A stretch of DNA of 30,104 nucleotides from Acidithiobacillus sulfuriphilus (GCF_003721225.1 NZ_RIZI01000169.1:1-30104), one strand, 5' to 3'; positions 8,356-16,864 are shown, counted from the stretch's first letter. The notes: generated from the letters alone by a model not told the origin. Numbers and translations: made by a program.

Positions 8356-10839
8356 CTAGGGCTTCCTGCCAAATCCGGCCTCAAGCGGAGGGGCCCAGGG
8401 TGCAAGGCCCCGGAGCCGCAAACTATTGGTCAGGACAAAGACCGAGGAGAGCCCCATGGCCACTCCGGCCAGCATGGGATTGAGCTGGATACCTAACGGT
8501 GCGGCCACCCCGGCGGCGATGGGAATGAGCAGGATGTTATAGAAAAAGGCCCAGAACAGATTCCCCCGGATGGTGCTCATGGTCTTGCGCGCGGCCTGAA
8601 TGGCAGTGACCACCCCGGCCAACTCACCCCGGGTCAGGGTCACATCCGCTGCCTCGATGGCGATGTCGGTACCCGAAGCGAGGGCCATGCCCACATCCGC
8701 CTGGGCCAGCGCCGGGGCATCGTTGATGCCATCGCCCACGAAGGCGACCTTGCGGCCCTGTTTTTGCAGTCCTTGGACCACTGCCGCCTTGTCCTGAGGC
8801 AGCACCTCCGCATGAACCTCCTGGATACCCAACTGCCGCCCTACCGCATGGGCCGTCGGCCCCGCGTCCCCGGTGACCATGGCGATCTGCAAACCCATGG
8901 CGCGGAGCATCGCTACCAGCGCTATGGCATCGGTTTTCACGGGATCGGCGATAGCCAGCACGCCGACGGTCAATTCATCCGCCGCAACAAGAACCGTGGT
9001 CTTGCCAGCGCCCTCCAGTTGCGTAGCCGTTTCCGCCCAGGCCCCGGGGCTGACACCTTCCCGTTCCAGAAAACGGCGGGCACCGATACGCACCAGGCGG
9101 CCTTCGACCATCGCCTGTACGCCAAAACCGGGAACGGCGGCGAAGTCACTGACGGCTGGCAACGGGACCCCTTGTCGACGGGCCGCCTCCAGCACCGCGC
9201 GGGCGAGGGGGTGCTCGGAAGCAGCCTCCACCGCCGCCGCCAGACGCAGCAGCGCGGACGGATCCTCGGCCACGCAATCCGTGAGCGAAGGCCGCCCCTC
9301 GGTCAGGGTGCCGGTCTTGTCCAGGAGGACCGTATCCACTTTGGACAAGGTCTCCAATGCCTCTCCTTTGCGGAACAAAACCCCCAGTTCCGCAGCCCGC
9401 CCGGTGCCGACCATGATGGCCGCCGGCGTTGCCAGACCCATGGCGCAGGGACAGGCCACCACCAATACCGCAACGGCCGAGAGCAATGCCATGGTGATGG
9501 CGGGGGCGGGACCGATGGCGAGCCAAACGCCAAAGCTCAGCAACGCGATGGCGAGGACGATGGGCGTAAACACCCGCACCACCTGATCGGCGAGGCCCTG
9601 GATGGGGAGCTTGCCGGTCTGGGCCTGCTCCACCAGGCGGATGATCTGCGCCAGTACCGTATGCTGGCCCACCGAGGTCGCCTCGATCACCAGCCTGCCT
9701 TCCGCGTTGACGGTACCCCCGACCACCTTGTCGCCCGGGTGCTTGGCCGCAGGCAGGGGTTCTCCCGTCAGCATGGCTTCATCCACATGGGAAACGCCCT
9801 CTCGCACCACCCCGTCCACCGGCAGCCGCTCTCCGGGCCGCACGAGGACCTGATCGCCCGGCGCCACCGCGCCGATGGCTACGGTTTCCTCTTTCCCATC
9901 GCGCAAGATGTGGGCTTCCTTGGCCTGCAATCCCAGGAGCTTCCGGATGGCCGCCGAGGTCCGTCCCTTGGCCAGTTCTTCCAGGTATTTCCCGAACAAT
10001 ACCGCCGCGATCACCACCGCTGCCGAATCGAAATAGACGTGGCGGGCGGCGGCCGGGAAGACTCCGGGCGCGAACAATACCACCATGCTGAACAGCCAGG
10101 CCGCGCCGGTACCGGTCGCGACCAGGGAGTTCATATCCGGAGAAAGCTGGCGATAGGCAATGAAACCGGGGCGGAAAAAACGCCGACCGGGGCCGAAGAG
10201 CACCACCGAAGCGAGTAACGCTTGCACCCATTCCCAGAAATGGGGAAAGGGGCTGCTGGTAACGAGCATCCCATGGATGGCCGGAACGAAAGCGCCGCCC
10301 ATGGAAAGCACTAGGACAAGCAGGGCCAGCAGCAGGGCCAGGACCACATCCCGGCGCATGGCGGCCAGGCTCTGGCGTTTCCGCGCCGCTTCGTCTTCCC
10401 CGCCGCCGGCCAGAGGCCGGGCGCTATAGCCCGCCTCGGCAACGGCCGCGGTGAATGCCGCAATGCCCACCGTGGCGGGGAGGTAACGCACGGTGGCGCG
10501 CTCGGTGGCCAGATTGACGGTAGCCTCGATTACCCCCGTCATCCCCCGAAGCGCCTGCTCCACATGATGCACGCAGGAGGCGCAGGTCATCCCCTCGATG
10601 GCCAGTTCGGTTTCGGCCACCACCGGTGCGTAGCCCGTCGCGGCAATCACGGCCACGAACTGCTGGGGTGTCACCTGCTCCGGGTCGTAGTCTAGGGAAG
10701 CCTGCTCGGTGCCGAGATTGACGTTCGCATCCCGCACCCCGGGGAGTTGGCCGAGCGCCTGTTCCACCCGGGCGCTGCAGGAAGCACAGGTCATCCCTTC
10801 AATGCCAATATCCACGTGTTCCAGCGCCTGATCAGCCAT
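8356..10839 (-). CDS. copA: Cu+-exporting P1B-type ATPase
   Basis: Copper efflux pump of 827 residues. Two N-terminal heavy-metal domains carry GMTCASC at Cys18/Cys21 and Cys86/Cys89. The transmembrane metal site is the CPC motif near residue 463 ([13 protein letters not shown]). The phosphorylated aspartate is Asp507 in DKTGTLTEG, and a nucleotide-binding HP motif (SEHPLA) and [13 protein letters not shown] follow. The final segments hold the YN and MSS-type residues ([28 protein letters not shown]) that define Cu+ selectivity. Start chosen at 10839, with GGTGGGCGG just upstream, because the alternative ATG at 10854 would leave a leader of only about eight bases from the predicted promoter. 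It converges on the H+-ATPase over 68 bases with no clear terminator. Confidence 0.95.
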   Translation of the reverse strand: MADQALEHVDIGIEGMTCASCSARVEQALGQLPGVRDANVNLGTEQASLDYDPEQVTPQQFVAVIAATGYAPVVAETELAIEGMTCASCVHHVEQALRGMTGVIEATVNLATERATVRYLPATVGIAAFTAAVAEAGYSARPLAGGGEDEAARKRQSLAAMRRDVVLALLLALLVLVLSMGGAFVPAIHGMLVTSSPFPHFWEWVQALLASVVLFGPGRRFFRPGFIAYRQLSPDMNSLVATGTGAAWLFSMVVLFAPGVFPAAARHVYFDSAAVVIAAVLFGKYLEELAKGRTSAAIRKLLGLQAKEAHILRDGKEETVAIGAVAPGDQVLVRPGERLPVDGVVREGVSHVDEAMLTGEPLPAAKHPGDKVVGGTVNAEGRLVIEATSVGQHTVLAQIIRLVEQAQTGKLPIQGLADQVVRVFTPIVLAIALLSFGVWLAIGPAPAITMALLSAVAVLVVACPCAMGLATPAAIMVGTGRAAELGVLFRKGEALETLSKVDTVLLDKTGTLTEGRPSLTDCVAEDPSALLRLAAAVEAASEHPLARAVLEAARRQGVPLPAVSDFAAVPGFGVQAMVEGRLVRIGARRFLEREGVSPGAWAETATQLEGAGKTTVLVAADELTVGVLAIADPVKTDAIALVAMLRAMGLQIAMVTGDAGPTAHAVGRQLGIQEVHAEVLPQDKAAVVQGLQKQGRKVAFVGDGINDAPALAQADVGMALASGTDIAIEAADVTLTRGELAGVVTAIQAARKTMSTIRGNLFWAFFYNILLIPIAAGVAAPLGIQLNPMLAGVAMGLSSVFVLTNSLRLRGLAPWAPPLEAGFGRKP

Positions 10840-10869
10840 ATTCCGCCCACCCATTATCCCTTGGGGGAT

Positions 10870-10901
10870 ACTCTAAGCTATGATGTCCACTACAAGGTCA
10901 A
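10870..10901 (-). promoter_or_regulatory. Candidate MerR/CueR-type copA promoter with 20-base spacer
   Basis: On the - strand TTGACC (10901-10896) is followed after exactly 20 bases by TAGAGT (10875-10870). Elongated 19-20 base spacers are the hallmark of promoters activated by MerR-family regulators such as CueR, which govern copA in many proteobacteria. A weak dyad (TGTAGTG/CATCATA) fills the spacer. Predicted start is near 10863. No MerR-family gene is in the window. Confidence 0.5.
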
Positions 10902-10959
10902 GGGATGGCATCCTCTAGGATGTGGAGAATGGTGTTGACAGCGTCTGTGCGCGCATCCG

Positions 10960-10984
10960 TGTAGGAGCGGGACATGCCCGCGAC
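10960..10984. repeat. Single REP-like palindromic element
   Basis: TGTAGGAGCGGG, a short loop, then CCCGCGA: a GCGGG/CCCGC stem (10967-10971 and 10977-10981) preceded by the conserved GTAGGAG head. This matches the form of repetitive extragenic palindromes in Pseudomonas and other Gammaproteobacteria. It lies between the copA promoter and the DUF3293 gene. No second copy was found by eye in the window. Confidence 0.55.
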
Positions 10985-11064
10985 CGCCAATGTTCGCGCC
11001 CATGGGCCGCTCTTACCAGGTGTGAGGACGCTTCCTGATGGCGGGGTGCTGCCCACCAGCTTCC

Positions 11065-11514
11065 CTATGATCGCGTGCTCCGCGGCGCATGATGGCGCCG
11101 GCCAGCGCCGGATTGCCCGACGAAAACCAGCCAGGTGCGCCGCCCATCCAGCCACAGGAAGGCGTTTTGGCGAAAACGGACAGCCCAGTCACAGGCCTCC
11201 GGGCAGGAGATATCCGGCAGGGCCAAGGCTTCTTCCCACCAGATCCCTAGCCCGCCCCAGGCAGGCCAGAAGATTTTTTGGTGTTTACGCAACGCTGCGC
11301 GCAGGGCGCCTTGGCGACGCCGGTTCTGCCACGCGCTGGTAGGCATGGAACCTGGGTTCCAGGCCGTGATGATGGCTAGTCTCCGGCCTTGGGCCGCTTC
11401 CCCCACCTGCTGCCAATGGCAGCGGCCACCCCGTTTCCGCCAGCCGTAGACACTGGCCAGATAGACGACGCCAAGGGCATCGACCGCATCGCCCGGCCAT
11501 GGCTCACAACGCAC
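11065..11514 (-). CDS. DUF3293 family protein overlapping the dacB 3' end
   Basis: A small protein of 149 residues with the DUF3293 signature. ITAWNPGSMPTSAWQNRRR (about residues 48-66) is followed by an acidic-aromatic GIWWEEALALPDISC and then RFRQNAFLWLDG. The function of the family is unknown. The chosen start is the GTG at 11514, which follows GGGGG and overlaps the last 11 bases of dacB (GTGCGTTGTGA), indicating translational coupling. The frame remains open further upstream inside dacB, but that extension is an antisense-like shadow of the dacB frame without family character. It would be the last gene of the permease-dacB unit. No function is assigned. Confidence 0.82.
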   Translation of the reverse strand: MRCEPWPGDAVDALGVVYLASVYGWRKRGGRCHWQQVGEAAQGRRLAIITAWNPGSMPTSAWQNRRRQGALRAALRKHQKIFWPAWGGLGIWWEEALALPDISCPEACDWAVRFRQNAFLWLDGRRTWLVFVGQSGAGRRHHAPRSTRS

Positions 11515-13060
11515 TTTCCCCCAAGGCGATACGCCGCACAAGATCGTCCATGCGGCTGCGGATGGCTGCGCGCGGGGCCTTGAAATGATCGACCAAAATC
11601 GCAAAGGCGTATTCCTGACCATGATTCCCCCGAATGAGCCCGGCCAGCGCCAGCGCATCCCGCAAGGTGCCGGTTTTGGCGCGCACTGTGCCCATGGGCA
11701 GACCCTCCAGGCGATGGCGCAAGGTGCCATCCTCCGCCCCCACCGGTAGCGACGCCCGCCATAATGCGCCCCAGGGCTGCTGGTAGGATTGCGCCAGGGC
11801 GCGCACCAGATCGGCAGCGCTCAGACGCGCGTTCCGCGATAAGCCGCAGGCATCGGCCACCTCCGCCTGCTGGTCGATGACCCCCTCCCGCAATAGCCAG
11901 TCCCGCAGCCTGGCCAGGGCGGAATGGGTAGCCCCATCGCCCCCGCGGGCCAGATCGGCATCCCGCAGCAGGATCTCGGCGTGGGTGTTCTCACTGACCT
12001 TGTTGACTACCGTCACCGCATCAATGATCGCCGGCGATCGGCGCTGGGCGAGCACGACATAACCCGGATAAAAGGGCCGCTGGGGCGCCGCGCTTCCCTG
12101 CCCCCGTGCCCGTACCTGGACCTCGCCCGTGACCCGGATGCCTTGATCCAGCAAGGCCTGCTGCAGGGCTAGGCCGGCAAAGCGGGCGGGATCCGGCTGC
12201 GCCAGCATGGCGCTAACCGGCGCGGCGCGGGCGCGGATGCTGCCGATCAGCACCCAATGCTCACCCACGATTTCCAGACGGAGCGGAATCACCTCCTCCC
12301 CCGCACCCACGGTCTTCACCGCATTGCGGATGACACCCAGCGGATTGGGGACAATCTCCGCACTGGCGGGCTGACCGCTTCTTGCCCCCGGCCGCACCAG
12401 CACCTCCACCATGGCATCGTTGAAGGTCAAGGCACTAATGGGCGCACCGTACCAGTAGCGCTGATCCTCCGGCGTCCAGCCCATGGGCGCATATTCCGTG
12501 GGAAAGAGGCGGCTATCGGCCAAAATGCCATCGGGCACCTCGCGCACGCCCGCCTGCCATAGCTGTTCTGCCAGGTCGCGCAGGGGAGACAGGGCCGGCC
12601 CCCTTCGCGTCTTGCCATGGAAGGGAAAAATCCGGCTGGAAAGGTTGGGGTCCCCGCCGCCGAGAAAAATCAATGGACCCATGACGCGACCGGCGACCAG
12701 GCCCTGGGCCAGGACCCGGGTAAGGAAATGATCCTGCGCACCCAGGTTATGCAGGACATAAGCCGTGGTGAGCAGTTTGGCAGTAGAGGCCGGCAACTGC
12801 GGCGCCGTAGCGTTCTGGCTGAGCACCGGTGCGCCGCCCCGCACATCCTGCACCAGCACACTCCAGCGTCCCCCCGGCGTGCCTGGGGATTCCGGGTCGG
12901 CCGGCGCGGGGCGACTTGGCTGTCCCGGTAACGCGGCATGGGCAAGACCGCTGCTCCCCATACCCATCAGCAGCAAAAACCCGCAAACGCCATGGCGCCA
13001 TCCCCGATGTAACGACCCCTGTACCCCCTGCCCTTTTCCCACCGCCAGGCCCTCCCGCAT
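11504..13060 (-). CDS. dacB: D-alanyl-D-alanine carboxypeptidase/endopeptidase (PBP4, peptidase S13)
   Basis: Periplasmic penicillin-binding protein of about 518 residues that trims peptide stems or cuts cross-links in peptidoglycan. A signal peptide is visible (GVCGFLLLMGMGSSGLAHA) near residues 24-42. The three active-site motifs are in order: Ser92-Thr-Ala-Lys95 (SxxK), Ser356-Glu-Asn358 (SxN) and Lys462-Thr-Gly (KTG). The large insertion between the first two motifs is typical of S13 enzymes. The start was placed at 13060, with AAGGA upstream at loose spacing; a GTG some seven codons later is possible. It lies 50 bases behind an AmpG-like permease, making a peptidoglycan turnover unit, and its stop overlaps the DUF3293 start. 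Confidence 0.93.
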   Translation of the reverse strand: MREGLAVGKGQGVQGSLHRGWRHGVCGFLLLMGMGSSGLAHAALPGQPSRPAPADPESPGTPGGRWSVLVQDVRGGAPVLSQNATAPQLPASTAKLLTTAYVLHNLGAQDHFLTRVLAQGLVAGRVMGPLIFLGGGDPNLSSRIFPFHGKTRRGPALSPLRDLAEQLWQAGVREVPDGILADSRLFPTEYAPMGWTPEDQRYWYGAPISALTFNDAMVEVLVRPGARSGQPASAEIVPNPLGVIRNAVKTVGAGEEVIPLRLEIVGEHWVLIGSIRARAAPVSAMLAQPDPARFAGLALQQALLDQGIRVTGEVQVRARGQGSAAPQRPFYPGYVVLAQRRSPAIIDAVTVVNKVSENTHAEILLRDADLARGGDGATHSALARLRDWLLREGVIDQQAEVADACGLSRNARLSAADLVRALAQSYQQPWGALWRASLPVGAEDGTLRHRLEGLPMGTVRAKTGTLRDALALAGLIRGNHGQEYAFAILVDHFKAPRAAIRSRMDDLVRRIALGESAL

Positions 13061-13110
13061 TTTGCCGCTCGTCCTTAATCTACCTCCAGTACCACCCAAT
13101 GCAAGAGCGC

Positions 13111-14313
13111 CTAACGGCAACGGGGCAGAAACAATGCCCCAGGCATCCGCGCCGCCAGGGCCAGACTCGGCAGCGCCGCCAGAAACGCGAGCAAAAAGAA
13201 TCTGGTAAAGCCCACCTCGGCAGCGATATAGCCACTGAGGCTGCCTACCACCGTCGCCGCCACCGACATCAGGGCCGAACCGATGGCAAAGTGGGTCGCT
13301 TGATAGCTGCCCCGGCAGCGCTGCATGAGAAAGACCATCAAGACCGCCGTACCCAAGCCCGCCGCCGCCTGTTCAAAGGCTACCACCGCCCCTACCCAGA
13401 ACAGGGATGGCACGGCCCAGGCCAGCCAGGCATAGGCAGGAATGGCCAGGGCCTGGATGAGGGTCAGCGGGAATATCGCCCGCCGCAGCCCCCAGCGGGA
13501 AATGATGACCCCGCCCAGCAGGGCGCCCCCCACCCCCGTCACGGTCCCCACCGTGCCGGTGAGGATGCCGCGCGCCGCCAGGCCATAGCCCAAATGGTCG
13601 AGAAAGGGCGTCACCATGGCAAACATCATGGCGTCGCCGGCACGAAAGAGCAGGATAAAGGCCAGGGCGAGGCCAATGGCCGGTTGTTGCAAATAAGAAT
13701 GAAAGGCCTGCCTTACCTCATGCCAACGCTGCCCGTCGCTAGGGGCTGCGTCGGGAGCCGGAGGCAGAAGCCGCCGATGCAGCAGGGCCAGGCCCCAGAG
13801 CATGATGGCGGCGGCGAGAAAGCAGGCCGTCCAAGACACCCAGCCCGCCAGGATGACCAGGCCGCCGTTGCCCACCAGCATGGCCACCCGGTACGCCGCC
13901 ACCCGCACTCCTGAAAAGGCCGCCTGGGCATCGTCCGCCAGGATCTGGATGTAATACCCGTCCACGGACATGTCATGGGTGGCCGAGAGGATGGCCATGA
14001 GGACAAAGATCTTGGCCGCCAGATCCAGGTCCATCTGCTGGGCAGGCCAGATCAGGGCCGCGGCAGCCCCGCCCAGGAGCAGTTCCATGATGAGCAACCA
14101 GCGTTTTTTATTGGCGAAAAGGTCGAGCAGTGGACTCCATGCAAACTTGAGATTCCATGGCAAGCCGAACAGGGAGAGGAGGCCAATAACCTGCAGGCTG
14201 GCGCCGGCGGCCGTAAAAAATTGCACCGACACCTGTTGTACCAGGGAAAAGGGCAGTCCCTCGGCAAAGTAGGTGCTGGCCGTCCAAGCCACGGTGCGGA
14301 ATCTTTTTACCAA
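13111..14313 (-). CDS. AmpG-like MFS permease
   Basis: A 400-residue integral membrane protein with about twelve hydrophobic segments. The N-terminus (STYFAEGLPFSLVQQV) and the second-half loop (LSATHDMSVDGYYIQIL) match the AmpG branch of the major facilitator superfamily, where the latter reads SATQDIVIDAYR. AmpG imports anhydro-muropeptides for cell-wall recycling; the neighbouring dacB supports that role, but other members of the branch carry different solutes. The start is a TTG at 14313 behind AGGG; an in-frame GTG seven codons on is an alternative. It begins only 16 bases beyond a strong terminator, so its own promoter must overlap that region or it depends on read-through. Confidence 0.8.
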   Translation of the reverse strand: MVKRFRTVAWTASTYFAEGLPFSLVQQVSVQFFTAAGASLQVIGLLSLFGLPWNLKFAWSPLLDLFANKKRWLLIMELLLGGAAAALIWPAQQMDLDLAAKIFVLMAILSATHDMSVDGYYIQILADDAQAAFSGVRVAAYRVAMLVGNGGLVILAGWVSWTACFLAAAIMLWGLALLHRRLLPPAPDAAPSDGQRWHEVRQAFHSYLQQPAIGLALAFILLFRAGDAMMFAMVTPFLDHLGYGLAARGILTGTVGTVTGVGGALLGGVIISRWGLRRAIFPLTLIQALAIPAYAWLAWAVPSLFWVGAVVAFEQAAAGLGTAVLMVFLMQRCRGSYQATHFAIGSALMSVAATVVGSLSGYIAAEVGFTRFFLLAFLAALPSLALAARMPGALFLPRCR

Positions 14314-14328
14314 AGGCTACCCTGAGAT

Positions 14329-14352
14329 AAAAAACCCCCGCGTGAGCGGGGG
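14329..14352 (-). terminator. Rho-independent terminator of the cytochrome c gene
   Basis: Read on the - strand: a perfect 7-bp stem (CCCCCGC/GCGGGGG) with a four-base loop, followed by six T. It stands about 20 bases beyond the cytochrome stop and just before the AmpG-like gene. This is the clearest intrinsic terminator in the window. Confidence 0.93.
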
Positions 14353-14373
14353 TCTGAGGCGGAAATGCGAATC

Positions 14374-14898
14374 TTAGGAGGCTTTGGGCGGTGCGATGGG
14401 CTTTTGCGCCAGGACCCAGGAGGCCAATTCCTTGGCTTCGGCCGGGGTAACATTCTGTGCCGGCATGGGCATGGGACCCCACACCCCGGTGACGCCATGT
14501 TCAATGGCATTGCTGAGGGTGGCCACGCCCTTGGGGTTACCCTTGTACTTGTAGGCCACCCAGGCGAAGGCCGGCCCTACGATCTTCTGTTCCACCTGAT
14601 GGCAAGCGAAGCAGCCCTTGGATTCAGCAAGAGACTTGGCCTTGGCCATCTGGTCCGGACTCATGGTGTTGGTAGCTGCCACCTTGACAAAGTGACCGCC
14701 CGCATTCTGCCCATCAAAACTGGATGGCGATGCCGTGGCGCCGGTGCTGCCGTCCGACGTGGTGCCCGCACCGGCTGCCGAGCTCTCGCTCGGCGCCGTG
14801 GTGGACTCTTCCTTCTTTGCACATGCTGCGGCGAGGGTGACCACGCCGGCAAGAAGCAGAAAACGAACAACGGGCTTCAAACTTTTTACATCTAGCAT
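14374..14898 (-). CDS. Lipoprotein class I cytochrome c
   Basis: A 174-residue single-haem protein. An N-terminal hydrophobic stretch ends in LAAAC (Cys26), and alanine follows the cysteine, so it is predicted to be lipid-anchored to the outer membrane on the periplasmic side. A Ser/Thr/Ala/Gly-rich linker (about 31-68) leads to the haem-binding motif CFACH (Cys96, Cys99, His100). The distal methionine ligand is in GPMPMPAQNV (Met143 or Met145), followed by a terminal helix. This is the layout of a small electron carrier of the c5/c551 group. AAGGGGGT precedes the ATG at 14898. It carries the same leader as the upstream small lipoprotein and ends in a strong terminator. Its redox partners are unknown. 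Confidence 0.92.
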   Translation of the reverse strand: MLDVKSLKPVVRFLLLAGVVTLAAACAKKEESTTAPSESSAAGAGTTSDGSTGATASPSSFDGQNAGGHFVKVAATNTMSPDQMAKAKSLAESKGCFACHQVEQKIVGPAFAWVAYKYKGNPKGVATLSNAIEHGVTGVWGPMPMPAQNVTPAEAKELASWVLAQKPIAPPKAS

Positions 14899-14954
14899 AG
14901 TACACCCCCTTCCATAGGCCGATTCTACATCGGCTTGATCAAGCAGCAGGCAAT

Positions 14955-15230
14955 TTACTCGGCGGAAGAATCGCCGGTGGAGGCAGCGGAGCCGGTGCTG
15001 GCAGCGGAACTCTCGCTAGCACTGGTAGCAGGTGCGGATTCCATGGGCGCTGCCATGCCTGCGGAGCTTTCCGTCGTGGTGGTGGCCGGAGCAGAAGACT
15101 CGGTGGTGGCGCTGCTCTCGGCGGGGGCCGTCGTGCTCTCTTCCTTCTTGGCGCAAGCGGCTGCCAGGGCAATGACGCCGGCAACGAGAACGATCCGGGC
15201 AAGGGGCTTGATTTTGGCGATTTCCAGCAT
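14955..15230 (-). CDS. Small Ser/Thr/Ala-rich lipoprotein sharing the cytochrome's leader
   Basis: A 91-residue protein that is only a lipoprotein signal plus low-complexity tail. Its first 40 residues align without gaps with the adjacent cytochrome (27 identities), including the LAAACAKKEESTTAP stretch with the lipobox cysteine at position 26 in both. The remainder is almost entirely Ala, Ser, Thr and Glu with no haem motif. AAGGAG lies about 10 bases before the ATG at 15230. It is 56 bases upstream of the cytochrome gene on the same strand and may be cotranscribed. Either a duplicated gene that lost its haem domain or a genuine surface spacer protein; function unknown. Confidence 0.75.
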   Translation of the reverse strand: MLEIAKIKPLARIVLVAGVIALAAACAKKEESTTAPAESSATTESSAPATTTTESSAGMAAPMESAPATSASESSAASTGSAASTGDSSAE

Positions 15231-15528
15231 GTCTTTAACACTCCTTCTCTAGGGTTAAACGGTTTGCACTGATGAATGTATAGCCTAAAACGCGATGAGA
15301 TGGTACCACTAAATTTCTTCCAGCCAAATACCCCGGCGCAGATGGGTGCGCCGGCGGTGGCCACACCCACGCCGATCCGCCCGCATCCGGCCGGGAGAGA
15401 AGGCTTCCGCAAGCCCCGCTGGATAGAGTCCCGGAGGACCACGGCGATAGGTGCGGCCCGGCCGCGGATTTTTCCCAAGCCCGTTGTTGGGGGGGCATGG
15501 CCCTTCTCCCGCGGCAATCACAAAGCTA
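15231..15528. other. Divergent intergenic region without recognisable gene
   Basis: About 300 bases separate the small lipoprotein (-) from the desaturase promoter (+). On the - strand TATACA near 15277-15282 could be a -10 for the lipoprotein. Open frames in the G+C-rich part 15330-15500 encode Arg/Pro-rich products with no family resemblance and no ribosome sites, and were not called. Nothing else was recognised. Confidence 0.4.
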
Positions 15529-15557
15529 TTGTACCTTCAGACACCAAGATCTATTAT
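15529..15557 (+). promoter_or_regulatory. Candidate sigma70 promoter of the desaturase gene
   Basis: TTGTAC (15529-15534), a 17-base spacer, then TATTAT (15552-15557). The predicted start is near 15564, giving a leader of about 26 bases that contains the GGGGGG ribosome site before the ATG at 15590. Confidence 0.6.
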
Positions 15558-15589
15558 ATCCTCATTCGTTTTTTTGGGGGGATATAAGA

Positions 15590-16708
15590 ATGCCAACGGA
15601 GCCTAGCAAAAGTCCTTATAGCGCACTTCATCCGGTTAAGTTGCAGACCATTCGGGACGCCATCCATCCGGAGCGTTACCAACGGTCCGCGGGGCGTGCC
15701 GTCGCTTGGTATATTTTCGACGGAGCCCTGTATCTGGCCTTCATTAGCGGTGCCCTGCTGGTGCAATCCATCTGGTTGAAGCTGCTCTTCGGTCTCCTGG
15801 CGGGCTCGGCCATCGCCTTCATGTTTGTCTGGGCGCACGATGCGGCCCACGGTGCGCTCTTCCAGAGCAAAAGGGTGGCCGAGGTCATGGGCACCATCTT
15901 CATGCTGCCCTCCTTCAACATGTATCGACTCTGGGCCTTTGGCCACAATCGGGTCCATCACGGCTTTACCAGTTTCACTCCCATCGACTGGATCTGGCGT
16001 CCCTGGACACCCAGCGAGTACGCCAGCAAGCGCTGGTGGCAGAAACTGGTCTATCGCCTGGAGCGCAGCCCTTACACCTGCGCTCTGCACTACCTCTTGC
16101 GGGTATGGTGGCCGGGCATGGTGATGTTCAAGGCCGATGCCAAGAACAAAGACAGCCGCAGCTTCACCATCAGCAAGCTGATCACCCTGGGCTTCTTCCT
16201 GGCCTTTTCGGCGCTGGTCTTTGCCGCCGCCGGGGTTTGGGGGGTGCTGGCGGCAGTGATTTTGCCGTTCATCGTCTTCAACTACTACATCGCACTCTTC
16301 GTATTTCTCCACCACACCGATCCGCAGGTGCCGTTTTTCAGTGAAAAAGAGGAGTGGAGTCAGAGTATTGGCCAGCTTTATTGCAGCACCATCGTGCGCT
16401 GCTCGAAGATCAGCGAGCTCCTGATCCACAATATCCTCATTCATGCACCGCATCATGTGGACCCGCGCATTCCCTTTTATCACCTCAAGGGGGCCTATGA
16501 AGATCTGGCCAGCCAATACGGTCAGTACATTCACGAGGTCCGTTTCAGCTTTCGGCATGTGCGCGGCATCTTCAAGCAATGTCAGCTCTACGACTACGAG
16601 GCTAAGCGCTGGATGAGCTTCCGCAGCGCCCGCAGTTGGATCAATGAGCAGGCCATGGCGCTCAGCGCCTCCTCTTCCTCCATGGTCCTGGAGGAAGCGG
16701 CCAAGTAG
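15590..16708 (+). CDS. Membrane fatty acid desaturase (diiron, PF00487 type)
   Basis: An integral membrane oxygen-dependent desaturase of 372 residues. It has the three histidine boxes that bind the diiron centre: HDAAH (83-87), HNRVHH (119-124) and HAPHH (285-289), plus FLHHTDPQVPF before the last box. Four or more hydrophobic segments flank them (about 45-82, 195-240). The arrangement resembles delta-12/omega-6 type acyl-lipid desaturases, which make membrane lipids more fluid. The start at 15590 was chosen because it follows a strong purine run within a matching promoter leader; an upstream in-frame start would precede the promoter. It stands alone, divergent from the lipoprotein gene. Exact regiospecificity cannot be judged from sequence. 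Confidence 0.9.
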   Translation: MPTEPSKSPYSALHPVKLQTIRDAIHPERYQRSAGRAVAWYIFDGALYLAFISGALLVQSIWLKLLFGLLAGSAIAFMFVWAHDAAHGALFQSKRVAEVMGTIFMLPSFNMYRLWAFGHNRVHHGFTSFTPIDWIWRPWTPSEYASKRWWQKLVYRLERSPYTCALHYLLRVWWPGMVMFKADAKNKDSRSFTISKLITLGFFLAFSALVFAAAGVWGVLAAVILPFIVFNYYIALFVFLHHTDPQVPFFSEKEEWSQSIGQLYCSTIVRCSKISELLIHNILIHAPHHVDPRIPFYHLKGAYEDLASQYGQYIHEVRFSFRHVRGIFKQCQLYDYEAKRWMSFRSARSWINEQAMALSASSSSMVLEEAAK

Positions 16709-16728
16709 GCGCAGCAGGTTCAGGACAA

Positions 16729-16770
16729 CAACGCCAGGCCCGGCATGGACGTCTGCCGGGCCTGGCGTTG
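16729..16770. terminator. Perfect 16-bp hairpin between convergent genes
   Basis: Inverted arms of 16 bases (16729-16744 and 16755-16770) around a 10-base loop, 20 bases after the desaturase stop. There is no T-run on either strand, so it is not a textbook intrinsic terminator. It may act as a bidirectional transcription barrier or a 3'-end mRNA stabiliser. Confidence 0.55.
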
Positions 16771-16789
16771 CCGGTGACAGTACCGGCCT

Positions 16790-16864
16790 TTAGTCGATGA
16801 CGATCTTCTTGCGTTTGGCCGAATCGGCCTTGGGCAGGACCAACTCCAGGACGGGGATTTCAAG
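16790..16864 (-). pseudogene. Remnant of an Hsp20 (small heat-shock protein) 3' end
   Basis: The - strand frame ending in TAA at 16790 translates as the typical C-terminus of an Hsp20/alpha-crystallin protein: VLELVLPKADSAK followed by a basic-hydrophobic tail ending KKIVID. Only about 24 codons remain. Upstream of it the DNA switches directly to the end of the diguanylate cyclase gene, whose stop overlaps the remnant by a few bases. No start codon or upstream alpha-crystallin domain is present. This looks like the scar of a deletion or insertion that removed the rest of the gene. Identification rests on a short match. Confidence 0.7.

Noticed and set aside
15309..15521. Arg/Pro-rich - strand frames in the desaturase upstream region
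   Set aside because: Typical spurious frames of G+C-rich DNA with no ribosome site.
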